From assembly GCF_003287495.1 (NCBI RefSeq), contig NZ_PRLE01000001.1, positions 124,001-188,000 on the forward strand: a DNA stretch of 64,000 bases. Reading direction: 5' to 3'. Below are positions 8,792 to 20,061 of the stretch, piece after piece (the first letter of the stretch is position 1; each line of letters opens with the position of its first letter). The translations under genes were made by a program, and so were the position numbers. The notes under the pieces were generated by a model. It searched no databases and had not been told where the DNA came from. It worked only from the letters and a program-made list of their open reading frames with translations. This DNA is from Faecalibacterium prausnitzii. GTDB lineage: Bacteria; Bacillota; Clostridia; Oscillospirales; Ruminococcaceae.

Positions 8792-9307
8792 TCAGTTTCG
8801 GGTACGGCGCTGCTCAACACAGACGCGGTTGGACGGAACATCCAGCAGGGCACCTACCAGCTCTGTGATGCGGGAGGCGACCCGGACATCTCCGCCGCCC
8901 TCGCAGACGACCGCCACACCGCAGATGGTCGGTAGATAAACAGTTTGTTCCAGTGCGGTCCCGTCGTCCAGCAGCACATGAGTCTGCTGCGTCTGGGTCT
9001 GTCCCGAGAGCGTGTCCAAGGCATAAACGGTCTCCTCCCCGCTTTCCAGTGTGAGCATCACAGTGGTCTTTCCTGCTCCCTGTACCTGCTCGATCAGCTC
9101 TGTCAGCTGCTGCTCCAGCTGTGTTTTGTAAGTACCCTCCTCCGGAGATACAGCCTGCGGTGCCGCCGGGGCTTTTGCCGGGAACAATTCTGAAAGCAAA
9201 ATGAGCGCCATGGCGATGCAACCCAGAACCAATGCAAGCCGTGCACGGTTCTGCTTTTTCAGCAGGGTTTGCAGCCGCTTCCTCAGTTCCGAAAGTTCTG
9301 GCTTCAT
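8792..9307 (-). CDS. spoIIIAG: Stage III sporulation protein AG
   Basis: Ring-forming component of the SpoIIIA feeding-tube complex in the mother-cell membrane. The 171-residue protein has a membrane span at about residues 25-42 (ALVLGCIAMALILLSELF), a proline/alanine linker, then the ring domain: LEQQLTELIEQVQGAGKTTVMLTLESGEETVYA and ICGVAVVCEGGGDVRVASRITELVGALLDVPSNRVCV. GVAVVCEGGG and the VPSNRV end are family hallmarks. It starts at the ATG overlapping the spoIIIAF stop (ATGA), with GGGGGAGG before it. Confidence 0.93.
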   Translation of the reverse strand: MKPELSELRKRLQTLLKKQNRARLALVLGCIAMALILLSELFPAKAPAAPQAVSPEEGTYKTQLEQQLTELIEQVQGAGKTTVMLTLESGEETVYALDTLSGQTQTQQTHVLLDDGTALEQTVYLPTICGVAVVCEGGGDVRVASRITELVGALLDVPSNRVCVEQRRTRN

Positions 9308-9786
9308 GGTGTTTCCTCCCCCGCTGCGGCGATCCGGATCTGTTTCGGCAGCAGCTGAAGCTTTTCCTGCAAAAAGGCCCCTGCCTGCTGCCGTTCTTCC
9401 GCGGTACAGTTTGCCGGGAGCGTCATTTGTGCGGAACAAATAGCGACAACCGAATCGGTCTCTTTCAGCATCACGGCTACCGAAGCTTCTCTCCCGGTTT
9501 TCGTGCACCACTGTTCCGCGAGTGTCTGTTCCAGCTGCGCCTGCGTCTGCGCTAAAATGGCCGTTTCGGGCGATGCAATGGAAACCGGCTCCTGCATTGG
9601 AACTAAAAACGCCCGGAGCTGCACATGGGCTTGCGGCACGGTGCGGGCAAACACTACTAGAATATATAGCCCTGCCACGGCTTTTATGCACCGCCGGGCC
9701 CAGGTGCTGCCCGCCAGTTGCGTGGTCAGCTCTGCACAGATACAGGCGATACAGAAAATCGCCACGGCCCGTTCCAACGGCTGCAT
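9304..9786 (-). CDS. spoIIIAF: Stage III sporulation protein AF
   Basis: Membrane component of the SpoIIIA complex, 160 residues. Two hydrophobic N-terminal stretches (about residues 7-24 and 34-48) are followed by a soluble domain ending LLPKQIRIAAAGEETP. The N-terminus (LERAVAIFCIACICAELTTQL) fits the family, and the position between AE and AG supports the call; the sequence itself is one of the less conserved members. It starts directly after the spoIIIAE stop and overlaps spoIIIAG by four bases. Confidence 0.87.
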   Translation of the reverse strand: MQPLERAVAIFCIACICAELTTQLAGSTWARRCIKAVAGLYILVVFARTVPQAHVQLRAFLVPMQEPVSIASPETAILAQTQAQLEQTLAEQWCTKTGREASVAVMLKETDSVVAICSAQMTLPANCTAEERQQAGAFLQEKLQLLPKQIRIAAAGEETP

Positions 9787-10881
9787 TTACCCACCTCCCG
9801 CAAGAAACAAAAATACCGTTCCCATTATAAATAATCCAAAGAAAAGCGCGGCTGCTGCCGCCATACAACGGACAGCTTCGGCAAAGCAATCCAGTAAGGC
9901 CTTACAGCGGATGTTCCCTGTCAGGCTGCAAAACAGGCTGCATCCGCACAAAAGAGCCAGCTGGAGCATCATGCCAAGATACAGCGGGAAAAATTCCGCC
10001 CCAAGAAACGCAATGGCCGCAAGGCCGAGGCCGCTTTTCAAGAGCTGGATTCCTGCGAGAAACGCTTCTGAAACATCGCTTAAAGTCTGTCCTACAATGG
10101 GGACGCTCCCGGCCAGAAGCCGGCCTGTGCGGAGCGCGGCACGGTCCAGCTGCAATGCTGTAACCCGCTGCAACCCCAGCAAAAGTGCCAGAAACTTCCC
10201 CGCCCAATGAAGTGCCTGGCGCAGCAAAGCGCCTGTACTTTGGCAGAAAGCGGCAAGCCCGTGATCTGTGCTGATGCAGCAGGCCATGCTGAGAGCCAGA
10301 TAGCATTGCAGCAAGGGCCGGACAAATGCTGTCAGGCACTGCGCCAGAAAGCAGAGGATCGTCAGAAAAAATCCGCTGGCCGCGCTGCCTGCTGCCGTTT
10401 CCCCACCCATGGTCAGGACTCCGGCATAGACCGGGAGAAACCCCAGCAAAAAGCCGCGCCACTCTCCCATCTGTGCACAGAGCTGTTCCGCAAGCGTGAG
10501 GAGCTTGCTCCAGAGGAGAACACCGCACCCACCTGCCGCGATCAGATCAAGCAGTTCGCCGTTGGTGGTCTCACTTGTCAGAAAAGACAAAAGCGCAACA
10601 AGGAGCAAAAATAACAGCGCATCCGTGCTGCCACGCAGTGTCTCCTGCAAGGCAGCTGCCATGGAACCGTGGAAGAGCTTTTTTAAGGAATCGAGCGGGG
10701 CATCCGCAAAATCCGAAATGCTTATCGGGCTTTGTTCGAGGTAAGGCTGCCACTGTTCTGCCCCGGGGATGCCGGATAGAGTTGTTTCGTCCAGAGCCAG
10801 TGCCGCCGGGGGAATAATGCAGAGGCTTGTCCAGACCAGAAAAAGGGCAAAAAGAAGCTTTTTGAATCCATGTTGTTTCAT
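9787..10881 (-). CDS. spoIIIAE: Stage III sporulation protein AE
   Basis: Large polytopic component of the SpoIIIA complex, 364 residues. A signal-like segment (FKKLLFALFLVWTSLCIIPPAALA) is followed by a short soluble part and many hydrophobic segments. TSETTNGELLDLIAAGGCG and RTGRLLAGSVPIVGQTLSDVSEAFLAGIQLLKSGLG match the conserved family core. The ATG at 10881 overlaps the spoIIIAD stop (ATGA); the open frame further upstream is not family sequence. It is part of the translationally coupled AA-AH series. Confidence 0.92.
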   Translation of the reverse strand: MKQHGFKKLLFALFLVWTSLCIIPPAALALDETTLSGIPGAEQWQPYLEQSPISISDFADAPLDSLKKLFHGSMAAALQETLRGSTDALLFLLLVALLSFLTSETTNGELLDLIAAGGCGVLLWSKLLTLAEQLCAQMGEWRGFLLGFLPVYAGVLTMGGETAAGSAASGFFLTILCFLAQCLTAFVRPLLQCYLALSMACCISTDHGLAAFCQSTGALLRQALHWAGKFLALLLGLQRVTALQLDRAALRTGRLLAGSVPIVGQTLSDVSEAFLAGIQLLKSGLGLAAIAFLGAEFFPLYLGMMLQLALLCGCSLFCSLTGNIRCKALLDCFAEAVRCMAAAAALFFGLFIMGTVFLFLAGGG

Positions 10882-11261
10882 CCAAGAACACTCCAGATCC
10901 GTTGTCCGATCTCTTCCAGCAGCGGCCACGCCGCCGCCAGAACCAAAAGCCGCCCAGCCAGCGAAGCGCACCATGCCAGCGATTCCGCTCCGGCTTCCTC
11001 GCAGAGCGTCCGTGCGTAGTCGGTCAGCAGAACGATGCCCGTACAGCGCAGCAGACAGCCGTATGCATCTCCGCCGGCGCGCTGCTCCAACCGGACAAGC
11101 CCGGAAAGAACACTTTGCGCGGCACTCCCGACCCGGGCCAGCAAAATCAGGGCCGCAGCCATGGAAACCAGCAGTGAAAAAGTGGGGGCACTTTTCTGGA
11201 ACAGTGCGTACAAAACTGCCGCCAGCACGGCAATGGCAAGGCTGGAAAGAGCAAGGCTCAT
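10878..11261 (-). CDS. spoIIIAD: Stage III sporulation protein AD
   Basis: Small polytopic membrane protein of the SpoIIIA complex, 127 residues with four hydrophobic segments. LALSSLAIAVLAAVLYALFQKSAPTFSLLVSMAAALILL matches the family start, and YGCLLRCTGIVLLTDYARTLCEEAGAESLAWCASLAGRLLVLAAAWPLLEEI is the typical AD core with its DxxxxxCxxAGxxxLA pattern. It overlaps spoIIIAC and spoIIIAE by four bases each. Confidence 0.92.
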   Translation of the reverse strand: MSLALSSLAIAVLAAVLYALFQKSAPTFSLLVSMAAALILLARVGSAAQSVLSGLVRLEQRAGGDAYGCLLRCTGIVLLTDYARTLCEEAGAESLAWCASLAGRLLVLAAAWPLLEEIGQRIWSVLG

Positions 11262-11452
11262 AATGCGAATAAAGATTTTATGGTGATAAACAATGCGCTG
11301 ATCTGCTTGACCAGAATGGACAAAACTACCACGAGCCCGGCCAATGTCGTCATCATGGCCTGATCTTCCCGGCCGGAGCGGATCAGCAACTGGTTGAGCA
11401 CCGCTACGATGATGCCGATGGCCGCAATTTTGAAAATGAGATCAATTTCCAT
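11258..11452 (-). CDS. spoIIIAC: Stage III sporulation protein AC
   Basis: A 64-residue membrane protein, exactly the family length, with two hydrophobic helices (IFKIAAIGIIVAVLNQLL and LAGLVVVLSILVKQISALF). The linking GREDQAMMTTLAGL is conserved. The ATG at 11452 has GGGAGG upstream; the longer open frame is not family sequence. It overlaps spoIIIAD by four bases and follows spoIIIAB by 41. Confidence 0.92.
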   Translation of the reverse strand: MEIDLIFKIAAIGIIVAVLNQLLIRSGREDQAMMTTLAGLVVVLSILVKQISALFITIKSLFAL

Positions 11453-11493
11453 TGCCCGGTTTCCTCCCTGTATTTGAAACGAAGTTTTGCGCT

Positions 11494-11952
11494 TTAAAAA
11501 AGGAGAATGGCTGCCGTAAGTCCAAGAAGTATCCCGAGTTTCGGGGCAAGCACCAGGCGGCTCTGCGCAGCTTTTTCCTGCTGCTGCAAAAAGCTGCGGA
11601 AGCGCTCTTGATAAAATGCCAGCCTGCTGCACTCCTGTTCTGCTTCCGTATGGCCAAGGGCGGAAAAACACTCCGCAAAGCAGGCGGCTTCCTGCGGAGA
11701 GAAACTCTGCGGTGGAATGGCCGTCTGAATCATTTTGGCGGAGCAGAAGAGTTTGTGCTCACGCTGTAACTTTTTCGCCAGCATGTTCAGGTCAGCCCGG
11801 CGGAATGTGATCTCCTGCTCGATCTCCTCCAGGAGCGCAATGGTTTGCCGGAGTGCTTCCAGATGCTCCTGCGTGCGGATGCAGACGGCATCCCCTGCGC
11901 ACCAGCCGCACACCACCAAAAAGAATGTGCCCACCAGCCGTAAAGCCGTCAT
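11494..11952 (-). CDS. spoIIIAB: Stage III sporulation protein AB
   Basis: Membrane-anchored component of the SpoIIIA complex with similarity to GspF-type secretion proteins. The 152 residues have an N-terminal hydrophobic segment (LVGTFFLVVCGWCAGDA), a helical body (RTQEHLEALRQTIALLEEIEQEITFRRADL, which is typical) and a C-terminal hydrophobic anchor (APKLGILLGLTAAILLF). It overlaps spoIIIAA by four bases. Confidence 0.9.
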   Translation of the reverse strand: MTALRLVGTFFLVVCGWCAGDAVCIRTQEHLEALRQTIALLEEIEQEITFRRADLNMLAKKLQREHKLFCSAKMIQTAIPPQSFSPQEAACFAECFSALGHTEAEQECSRLAFYQERFRSFLQQQEKAAQSRLVLAPKLGILLGLTAAILLF

Positions 11953-12842
11953 AACATCCGCACCGCGGCAACCTGACCCGGATGATCACGGCCACGAAGC
12001 AGCACGGCAGCCTGCAACGCCCCGCAGGCTCGGAATTCCTGCAGCTGTGGGCGGCAGAATGCTTCTTCCCAGCTGGAGGCATGGAGAGTGGCAATAATGG
12101 CGGCACCACTGAACATTCCCTGTTCCAGCGCCCGGACTTCTTCCGTGCCACCAAGCTCGTCCAGCAGGATAAACTGGGGCGAGAGGGTGCGCAAAGCCAT
12201 CTGGACAGCCATTGCCTTGGGCAGACCTGAAATTTCATCAACGGCCATGAGTTTCTGCTCGTAAGGGACGGTGGATCCCGGGCAGATTTCCCGGCGTTCA
12301 TCAATGACGCAGACGGTTTTGTCCTGTGCGGCCAGTGCCTGCGCTATGCTACGCAAAAGGGTGGTTTTGCCACTGTCCGGCTCGCCGATCAAAAGCACCC
12401 CCGTCAGCCTTTGTTCCAGCAGGCCGCGCAGTTCTTCTGGTAAGGTGATCCATTTCCGCCGGGCAATGCGGAGGTTGACTGAGTGGAGCTGCTGCAAAAC
12501 CGCGCCCTGTGTTGGATGCAGAAAAAAGCGTCCGCCAAGACCTGCCCGGCAGCCATTTGGCAGGGTGACATACCCTTGGGCGACTTCCGCCTGATGGGTG
12601 TGGACAGAGCCGTCGCAGAGCGTGAGGAAAATCTCATCCATCTGCAGCTGGGTCAACACGATTTGCCGGAGCGCCGGGACGCAGGCCGACGTGCAGAGAA
12701 CGCCGGAAATGGTCATCTGCACCGGACAGCCCACCCGCAGCCGAATCTCATGGACCTGCTCTGCCAGTTCAACCGGGAGTTCTGCCAGCGGCCGGGAAAG
12801 CCAGCTGGGCAGAGACTGAATCGCGCGGTAATACTCGTCCAT
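11949..12842 (-). CDS. spoIIIAA: Stage III sporulation protein AA (secretion-type ATPase)
   Basis: ATPase thought to power the SpoIIIA complex at the forespore. The 297 residues contain a Walker A loop GEPDSGKTTLLRSI and a Walker B FILLDELGGTEEV, with the family sequences GCRAGLGGRF, SVNLRIARR and ERREICPG. It is the first gene of a complete spoIIIAA-AH operon. An AAGGGGA ribosome site precedes the ATG at 12842, and a sigma-E-like promoter lies about 50 bases upstream. Confidence 0.95.
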   Translation of the reverse strand: MDEYYRAIQSLPSWLSRPLAELPVELAEQVHEIRLRVGCPVQMTISGVLCTSACVPALRQIVLTQLQMDEIFLTLCDGSVHTHQAEVAQGYVTLPNGCRAGLGGRFFLHPTQGAVLQQLHSVNLRIARRKWITLPEELRGLLEQRLTGVLLIGEPDSGKTTLLRSIAQALAAQDKTVCVIDERREICPGSTVPYEQKLMAVDEISGLPKAMAVQMALRTLSPQFILLDELGGTEEVRALEQGMFSGAAIIATLHASSWEEAFCRPQLQEFRACGALQAAVLLRGRDHPGQVAAVRML

Positions 12843-12892
12843 TTTTATTTCCCCTTTCCGGACGGTTTTGGATTTTTAGTCCTCTTGTCCTC

Positions 12893-12920
12893 ACTGTATG
12901 GCGGCAGGCTTGCATTTAGA
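12893..12920 (-). promoter_or_regulatory. Possible sigma-E promoter of spoIIIA operon
   Basis: On the minus strand a -10 element CATACAGT (12893-12900) matches the sigma-E consensus CATACA-T. A weaker -35 candidate, TCTAAAT, lies 13 bases upstream. Known spoIIIA operons are sigma-E controlled. The weak -35 limits confidence. Confidence 0.5.
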
Positions 12921-12928
12921 ACCGCAGC

Positions 12929-12974
12929 AAAAAAGCAGCCCCACGGTGGAGCACTTTCCACGGTAAGGCTGCTT
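12929..12974 (-). terminator. Terminator downstream of ligA
   Basis: On the minus strand AAGCAGCC pairs with GGCTGCTT around an inner CCGTGGA/TCCACCGTGG stem, followed by a run of T. It lies 20 bases after ligA and insulates the spoIIIA operon. Confidence 0.85.
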
Positions 12975-12993
12975 GCAAGATTTGATTTGAATT

Positions 12994-15049
<2,056 letters not shown>

Positions 15050-15324
15050 CCCCAAGACAGAAGAAAAACGTTCTGCATCGCGGTGCCGATTTTTTGAAGT
15101 TGCAGACAAAACTACTCAATTATTGCGTGAAATTGGCGTTTCAATACAACCTGTATTTTTCACGTTCTAGATGTCGGATTTAAGCCCCTGACAGTTGATT
15201 TAAAATCAATAACTGAAAAATACAAATTGTTATATTCAAATTATATAGCGATTTATCGATATTATTTGTGATAAAATCGGGCATGGATTTTTGTGTCCAT
15301 CTTGCAATCGCAGCTTCAAGACAA
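15050..15324. other. AT-rich intergenic stretch between ligA and pfkA
   Basis: This stretch separates the ligA promoter from the pfkA terminator. It is much more AT-rich than its surroundings, especially 15170-15290. I see no convincing gene, RNA gene or strong promoter; the short open frames have no ribosome site or family similarity. Confidence 0.5.
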
Positions 15325-15359
15325 CAAAAAAGAACCCCAGAAAGGCTCTGGAGTTCTTC
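15325..15359 (-). terminator. pfkA terminator
   Basis: Minus strand GAACTCCAGA and TCTGGGGTTC form a hairpin followed by TTTTTT, 26 bases after the pfkA stop codon. Confidence 0.85.
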
Positions 15360-15385
15360 AAGTTCGTATTCTTCTGAATGAAATA

Positions 15386-16360
15386 TCAGATGGAAATGGT
15401 ATTGCAAACGTCAATCAGCACAGGATCAAGGCTCTTGGTCATTTCGAGAGCTTCATCCACGGGGTAGTCCACAAGGTGTTCACCTTTCATACCGACGATG
15501 CGGTTGTATTTGCCCTGTTCCAGCAGGCAGACTGCATGATAACCCATCGCAGAAGCGTTTACACGGTCACGCAGAGTGGGAGAACCGCCGCGCTGGACGT
15601 GGCCCAGAATGGTGGCACGGGTGTCGATGCCGGTGCGGGCCTGGATCTCGTTGGCGATCTCCTGCGAGTGGCCAATGCCCTCTGCCACGATGACGATGAA
15701 GTGGCGCTTACCGGTGCGCTGGGTCTCCACGATCTTATCCAGAATGTCGTGCTGCATATCGAACTCTTTTTCCGGCAGCAGAACCGCCATAGCGCCGGAA
15801 GCAATGGCGACGTTCAGTGCAATGTAACCGGCGTTGCGGCCCATGACCTCGACCACACTGCAGCGGTCGTGGCTCTGGGTGGTATCGCGCAGCTTGTCGA
15901 TCATCTCCAGTGCGGTATTCATAGCGGTATCGTAACCGATGGTGTAATCGGTGCAGGCAATGTCGTTGTCGATGGTGCCGGGCAGGCCGATCATCGGGAT
16001 GCCGCGGTGTGCCAGCTCACGGGCACCACGGTAAGAGCCGTCACCACCAATGACGACCAGAGCATCGATGCCGAGCTCACGGCACTTTGCAGCGCCCTTA
16101 TCCTGACCCTCTTTGGTCTTGAACTCCAGGCAGCGGGCAGTATACAGGATGGTACCACCTGCCGAGATGATGTTCGAGACACTGCGCAGGTTCATCTCAA
16201 AGCACTCGCCGTTCAGCAGACCGTTGTAGCCACGCTGAATGCCGATCATACGGAAACCCTTGTGCAGGCCGGTACGAACCACGGCGCGAACCGCGGCGTT
16301 CATGCCAGGAGCGTCACCGCCACTGGTCAGAACGCCAATCGTCTTGATTTGCTTTTCCAT
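15386..16360 (-). CDS. pfkA: ATP-dependent 6-phosphofructokinase
   Basis: Phosphorylates fructose 6-phosphate in glycolysis. The 324 residues fit the bacterial homotetrameric type. ATP-binding LTSGGDAPGMNAA is at the N-terminus, and VIGGDGSYRGA carries glycine (GGDGS) where pyrophosphate-dependent enzymes have aspartate, so ATP is the predicted donor. The catalytic loop reads PGTIDNDIACTDYTIGYDTA, and later VEVMGRNAGYIAL and LGHVQRGGSPTLRDRV. It is a single-gene unit with its own promoter and terminator. Confidence 0.97.
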   Translation of the reverse strand: MEKQIKTIGVLTSGGDAPGMNAAVRAVVRTGLHKGFRMIGIQRGYNGLLNGECFEMNLRSVSNIISAGGTILYTARCLEFKTKEGQDKGAAKCRELGIDALVVIGGDGSYRGARELAHRGIPMIGLPGTIDNDIACTDYTIGYDTAMNTALEMIDKLRDTTQSHDRCSVVEVMGRNAGYIALNVAIASGAMAVLLPEKEFDMQHDILDKIVETQRTGKRHFIVIVAEGIGHSQEIANEIQARTGIDTRATILGHVQRGGSPTLRDRVNASAMGYHAVCLLEQGKYNRIVGMKGEHLVDYPVDEALEMTKSLDPVLIDVCNTISI

Positions 16361-16466
16361 AGAGAGATTCCCTCCAATTTGTTTCTTTCACGCATCATGC
16401 CGAGCGACGTCTCCCATTCTGTTGGACGCCGCCCAATGCTTCCTCTTACGATTGCTTGCCTCGTTT

Positions 16467-16495
16467 ATTATATCACAAACCCAGCTTTTTGAAAA
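16467..16495 (-). promoter_or_regulatory. pfkA promoter
   Basis: Minus strand TTTTCA (16490-16495), 17 bases, then TATAAT (16467-16472) with an extended TGA before it. It lies about 100 bases upstream of the pfkA start. Confidence 0.65.
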
Positions 16496-16539
16496 CTCTT
16501 AGCACATCCCGTTTTGTGCATAAAGCGTGCACGGAGATG

Positions 16540-19500
16540 TCATTTTGTTGCAACATTGCATGCTCCCACCACCCGCTTGAGCTCCTGGAAGAAGAGTGGA
16601 TGGCCGGAGGTGTACAGGCGGCGGGGAGCGGCCAGCTTCTGCTTGGTATCTTCCAGATAGAAGATGACCGGCATGTCGCCATCAAAGATCTCCAGCAGGT
16701 TGATGACCTTGGCGTACTCCGGGCAGGTGCGGGAGGGCAGGCGGATGTAGAGCCGCTGCGTGGCGTCCCGCATGAGGTTTGGTTTATTGGCCTGCGGGTG
16801 TTTGGGGTCATAGCCCTCAATGGGCAGGATGCTCTCCGCCATCAGCTTGGCAGGCTCATCTTCCCGCACCGAGAGGCGGCCCTCGATGACGACGACCGCG
16901 TTTTCTTTGATGGAGTCCCGGAACGTATCCAGCACCCGCGGGAAAACGATGACTTCCATGGTGCCCGTCAGGTCTTCCACGCTGGTAAACGCCATCATGG
17001 TATTGGATTTTGTTGTCATCATCCGGTTTTTGACAATGGTGCAGACGATGCGCACATGGGAGTTATCCAGTACATGAGCATCCTCCCCGGTCAGCGCTTT
17101 GATGGCGTGGGAGGCGAACCGCGCCGACTGTTCCCGGTAAGCGTCCAGCGGGTGGCCGGACAGGTACAGGCCGCTGACTTCTTTTTCCTGCTGAAGCAGC
17201 TCTGTATGGCTGTACTCCGGGAATGCTTTGATCTCATAGCTGTCGGCATTTTCGCTTCCAGCGGCGTTCAGACCGCTCATAACCGAGAACAGGTCCAGCT
17301 GGCCGTCCAAATTGCGCTTGTTGTCACTTTCCACGCTTTTGATAATGCCGTCTACGGCTTCCACCAGGCTGTGGCGGTTGACGCCCATGCGGTCGAACGC
17401 ACCAGCTTTGATGAGGCTCTCCACCGCCCGGCGGTTCAGCTCATTGCCATACATCCGCTTGCAGAAATCGTACAGGCTGGTATAGGGTTTTCCCTGCCGT
17501 TTCTCCACGACCTGTTCAATGAGGTTTCGGCCGACATTTTTCACGGCATTCAAGCCAAAGCGAATCTGCCCGTTGGCATCGGCTGTAAAACCGCCGCCCG
17601 AGACATTGACATCCGGCGGCAGCACTTTGATGCCCAGCCGGGCGCACTCGCCAGAGTACTCGATGACCTTATCGGTATTGTCCAGCACACTGGTGAGCAA
17701 AGCGGCCATAAACTCGCTGGGATAATGGCACTTGAGATACGCGGTCTGGAATGCCACATAGGCATAGCAGGCCGCATGGCTCTTGTTGAATGCGTAGGAC
17801 GCAAAGCTGGACATCTCATCATAAATTTCGTTGGCCACTTTTTCGGAGATGCCGTTTGCCACGCAGCCGGGGCACTGGTTGCCGGGGTCGGTGCAGCCAT
17901 GGACGAAATGCTCCCGTTCGGCCTCCATCACGGCGTGCTTCTTTTTACTCATGGCACGGCGGACATTATCTGCCTGGCCGAATGAGAAACCAGCCAGCTC
18001 CCGGAAAATCTGCATGACCTGTTCCTGATAGACGATGCAGCCGTTGGTCACATCCAGGATATGCGCCAGCTGGGGCGTTTTATAGCTGATTTTATCCGGC
18101 TCATGGCGGTTGCGCAGGTATGTCGGGATGGAATCCATGGGGCCGGGGCGGTACAGACTGATCAGAGCGATGACATCTTCCAGGTTCTGCGGTTGCAGAC
18201 CCATCAGGACTTGTTTCATGCCCGAAGATTCGAGCTGGAATACACCCTCCGTCTCACCCCGGGAGAGCATCTGGTAGGTCTCCGGGTCATCATAATCCAG
18301 CTTTGCGATTGCGAACGTTGGATCCTTTTTCTGAACAGCAAGCTCTGCATCCCGGATGACGGTCAGGGTGCGCAGACCCAGGAAGTCCATCTTTAACAGA
18401 CCCATCTCTTCAATTTCCGTCATATTGAACTGGGTCACAGGCAGGCCGTCGTTGGTCGCCAGAGGCAAATAGTAGTCTGTCGGCTCCGGGGTGATGACAA
18501 CACCGGCCGCATGGGTAGAGGCATGGCGGGGCATTCCCTCCACTTTCAAGGCAGTATCGATGAGCTCCGTTACCTGCGGGTCTGTATCGTACATCCGCTT
18601 GAGCTCCGGGGAGACTTCCAACGCGCGTTTCAGCGTCATTTTCAGTTCCATCGGGACCTGCTTTGCCACCACGTCCACACTCTGATACGGCATTCCCAGC
18701 ACACGACCCACGTCGCGGATGGCGTTGCGGGCTGCCATCGTGCCGAACGTGACGATCTGGGCCACGTGGTCGGCACCATACTTGCGGTTGACATAGTCAA
18801 TGACTTCCTGCCGCCGCTCGTAGCAGAAATCCACATCGAAATCGGGCATACTGACGCGCTCCGGGTTCAGGAAACGCTCAAAGATCAGATTGTAACGGAT
18901 GGGGTCGATATCCGTAATGCCGACGCTGTATGCGGCAATACTGCCCGCGCCGGAACCACGGCCCGGGCCTACCGGGATGCCCTGGCTCTTGGCGTAGTTG
19001 ACGTAATCCCAGACGATGAGGTAGTAATTGGTATAGCCCATCGTTTTGATGACGCCAATTTCATAGCTCAGGCGGTCCTTGTTGGCCTGCGGGACATCGG
19101 GGCCGTAGCGGCGCTCCAGGCCCTCCCAGCAGAGCTTTTCAAAAAAATCCTGGTTGTCCATTCCACCCGGGGCCTTATAATAAGGAATCTTGGTGTGGCC
19201 AAAATCAAACTCAAAATTGCACTGATCGGCGATGATCCGCGTATTCGAGCAGGCTTCCGGCACCATGGCAAACAGATCGTACATTTCGTCTGTCGTTTTG
19301 ACATAGAATTCATCGGTCTGGAACTCCATGCGGTCCGCATCCTGCATGGTCTTGCCCGTCTGGATGCAGAGCAGAATGGCCTGCATCTTGGCGTCTTCCT
19401 TGCGCAGATAGTGGGAGTCGTTGGTTGCCGCCATGGGGATCCCCGTCTCCCGGGCCAGCTTGATGAGCTGGGGCAGTACGATGTTGTCTTCTTCCAGCCC

Positions 19501-20061
19501 GTGGTCCTGTAACTCGATATAATAGTTGCCGACGCCGAACAGCTCCTGATACCACAGAGCCGAAGATTTGGCGCGCTCATAATCGCCCGCCAGAATTGCC
19601 TGCGGGATCTCGCCTGCCAGACAGGCAGAGAGACAGATCAGACCCTCGTGGTACTGCTCCAAGAGCTGTTTGTCCACGCGGGGCTTGGAGTAGAAGCCCT
19701 CGACAAAAGCAGCCGACACCATTTTGCAAAGGTTTTTGTAACCGGTCTCGTTCTTGCAGAGCAAAATCAGATGGTTGTTGCCATCAATTTTATTTACCTT
19801 ATCAAAGCGGGTACGGGTGGCCACATAGACCTCACAACCGATGATGGGCTTGATGCCCGCCTTTTTTGCAGCCTTGTAAAACTGCACACAGCCGTACATA
19901 ACACCGTGGTCGGTGCAGGCAATGGCAGTCTGACCGCACTCTTTTACGCGGTCCATCAACTGGTCAATGCGGCAGGCACCATCCAGCAGACTGTATTCTG
20001 TATGAATATGCAGGTGGACAAAGTCTCTCCCCTGTTTGTTATTCTCGCTCGGTTCCGTCAT
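16540..20061 (-). CDS. dnaE: DNA polymerase III subunit alpha
   Basis: Replicative DNA polymerase of the DnaE1 type, 1173 residues. An N-terminal PHP domain (FVHLHIHTEYSLLDGACRI) precedes the polymerase core, whose catalytic aspartates lie in MPDFDVDFCYERRQEVIDYV and LKMDFLGLRTLTVI. Other signatures are GPGRGSGAGSIAAY, RPGPMDSIPTYLRNRH and YQEQVMQIFRELAGFSFGQAD. A helix-hairpin-helix region and a C-terminal OB-fold (RIVCTIVKNRMMTTKSNTMMAF) follow. The start overlaps the whiA stop by four bases, so it ends the hprK-murB-rapZ-whiA-dnaE unit. Confidence 0.98.
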   Translation of the reverse strand: MTEPSENNKQGRDFVHLHIHTEYSLLDGACRIDQLMDRVKECGQTAIACTDHGVMYGCVQFYKAAKKAGIKPIIGCEVYVATRTRFDKVNKIDGNNHLILLCKNETGYKNLCKMVSAAFVEGFYSKPRVDKQLLEQYHEGLICLSACLAGEIPQAILAGDYERAKSSALWYQELFGVGNYYIELQDHGLEEDNIVLPQLIKLARETGIPMAATNDSHYLRKEDAKMQAILLCIQTGKTMQDADRMEFQTDEFYVKTTDEMYDLFAMVPEACSNTRIIADQCNFEFDFGHTKIPYYKAPGGMDNQDFFEKLCWEGLERRYGPDVPQANKDRLSYEIGVIKTMGYTNYYLIVWDYVNYAKSQGIPVGPGRGSGAGSIAAYSVGITDIDPIRYNLIFERFLNPERVSMPDFDVDFCYERRQEVIDYVNRKYGADHVAQIVTFGTMAARNAIRDVGRVLGMPYQSVDVVAKQVPMELKMTLKRALEVSPELKRMYDTDPQVTELIDTALKVEGMPRHASTHAAGVVITPEPTDYYLPLATNDGLPVTQFNMTEIEEMGLLKMDFLGLRTLTVIRDAELAVQKKDPTFAIAKLDYDDPETYQMLSRGETEGVFQLESSGMKQVLMGLQPQNLEDVIALISLYRPGPMDSIPTYLRNRHEPDKISYKTPQLAHILDVTNGCIVYQEQVMQIFRELAGFSFGQADNVRRAMSKKKHAVMEAEREHFVHGCTDPGNQCPGCVANGISEKVANEIYDEMSSFASYAFNKSHAACYAYVAFQTAYLKCHYPSEFMAALLTSVLDNTDKVIEYSGECARLGIKVLPPDVNVSGGGFTADANGQIRFGLNAVKNVGRNLIEQVVEKRQGKPYTSLYDFCKRMYGNELNRRAVESLIKAGAFDRMGVNRHSLVEAVDGIIKSVESDNKRNLDGQLDLFSVMSGLNAAGSENADSYEIKAFPEYSHTELLQQEKEVSGLYLSGHPLDAYREQSARFASHAIKALTGEDAHVLDNSHVRIVCTIVKNRMMTTKSNTMMAFTSVEDLTGTMEVIVFPRVLDTFRDSIKENAVVVIEGRLSVREDEPAKLMAESILPIEGYDPKHPQANKPNLMRDATQRLYIRLPSRTCPEYAKVINLLEIFDGDMPVIFYLEDTKQKLAAPRRLYTSGHPLFFQELKRVVGACNVATK

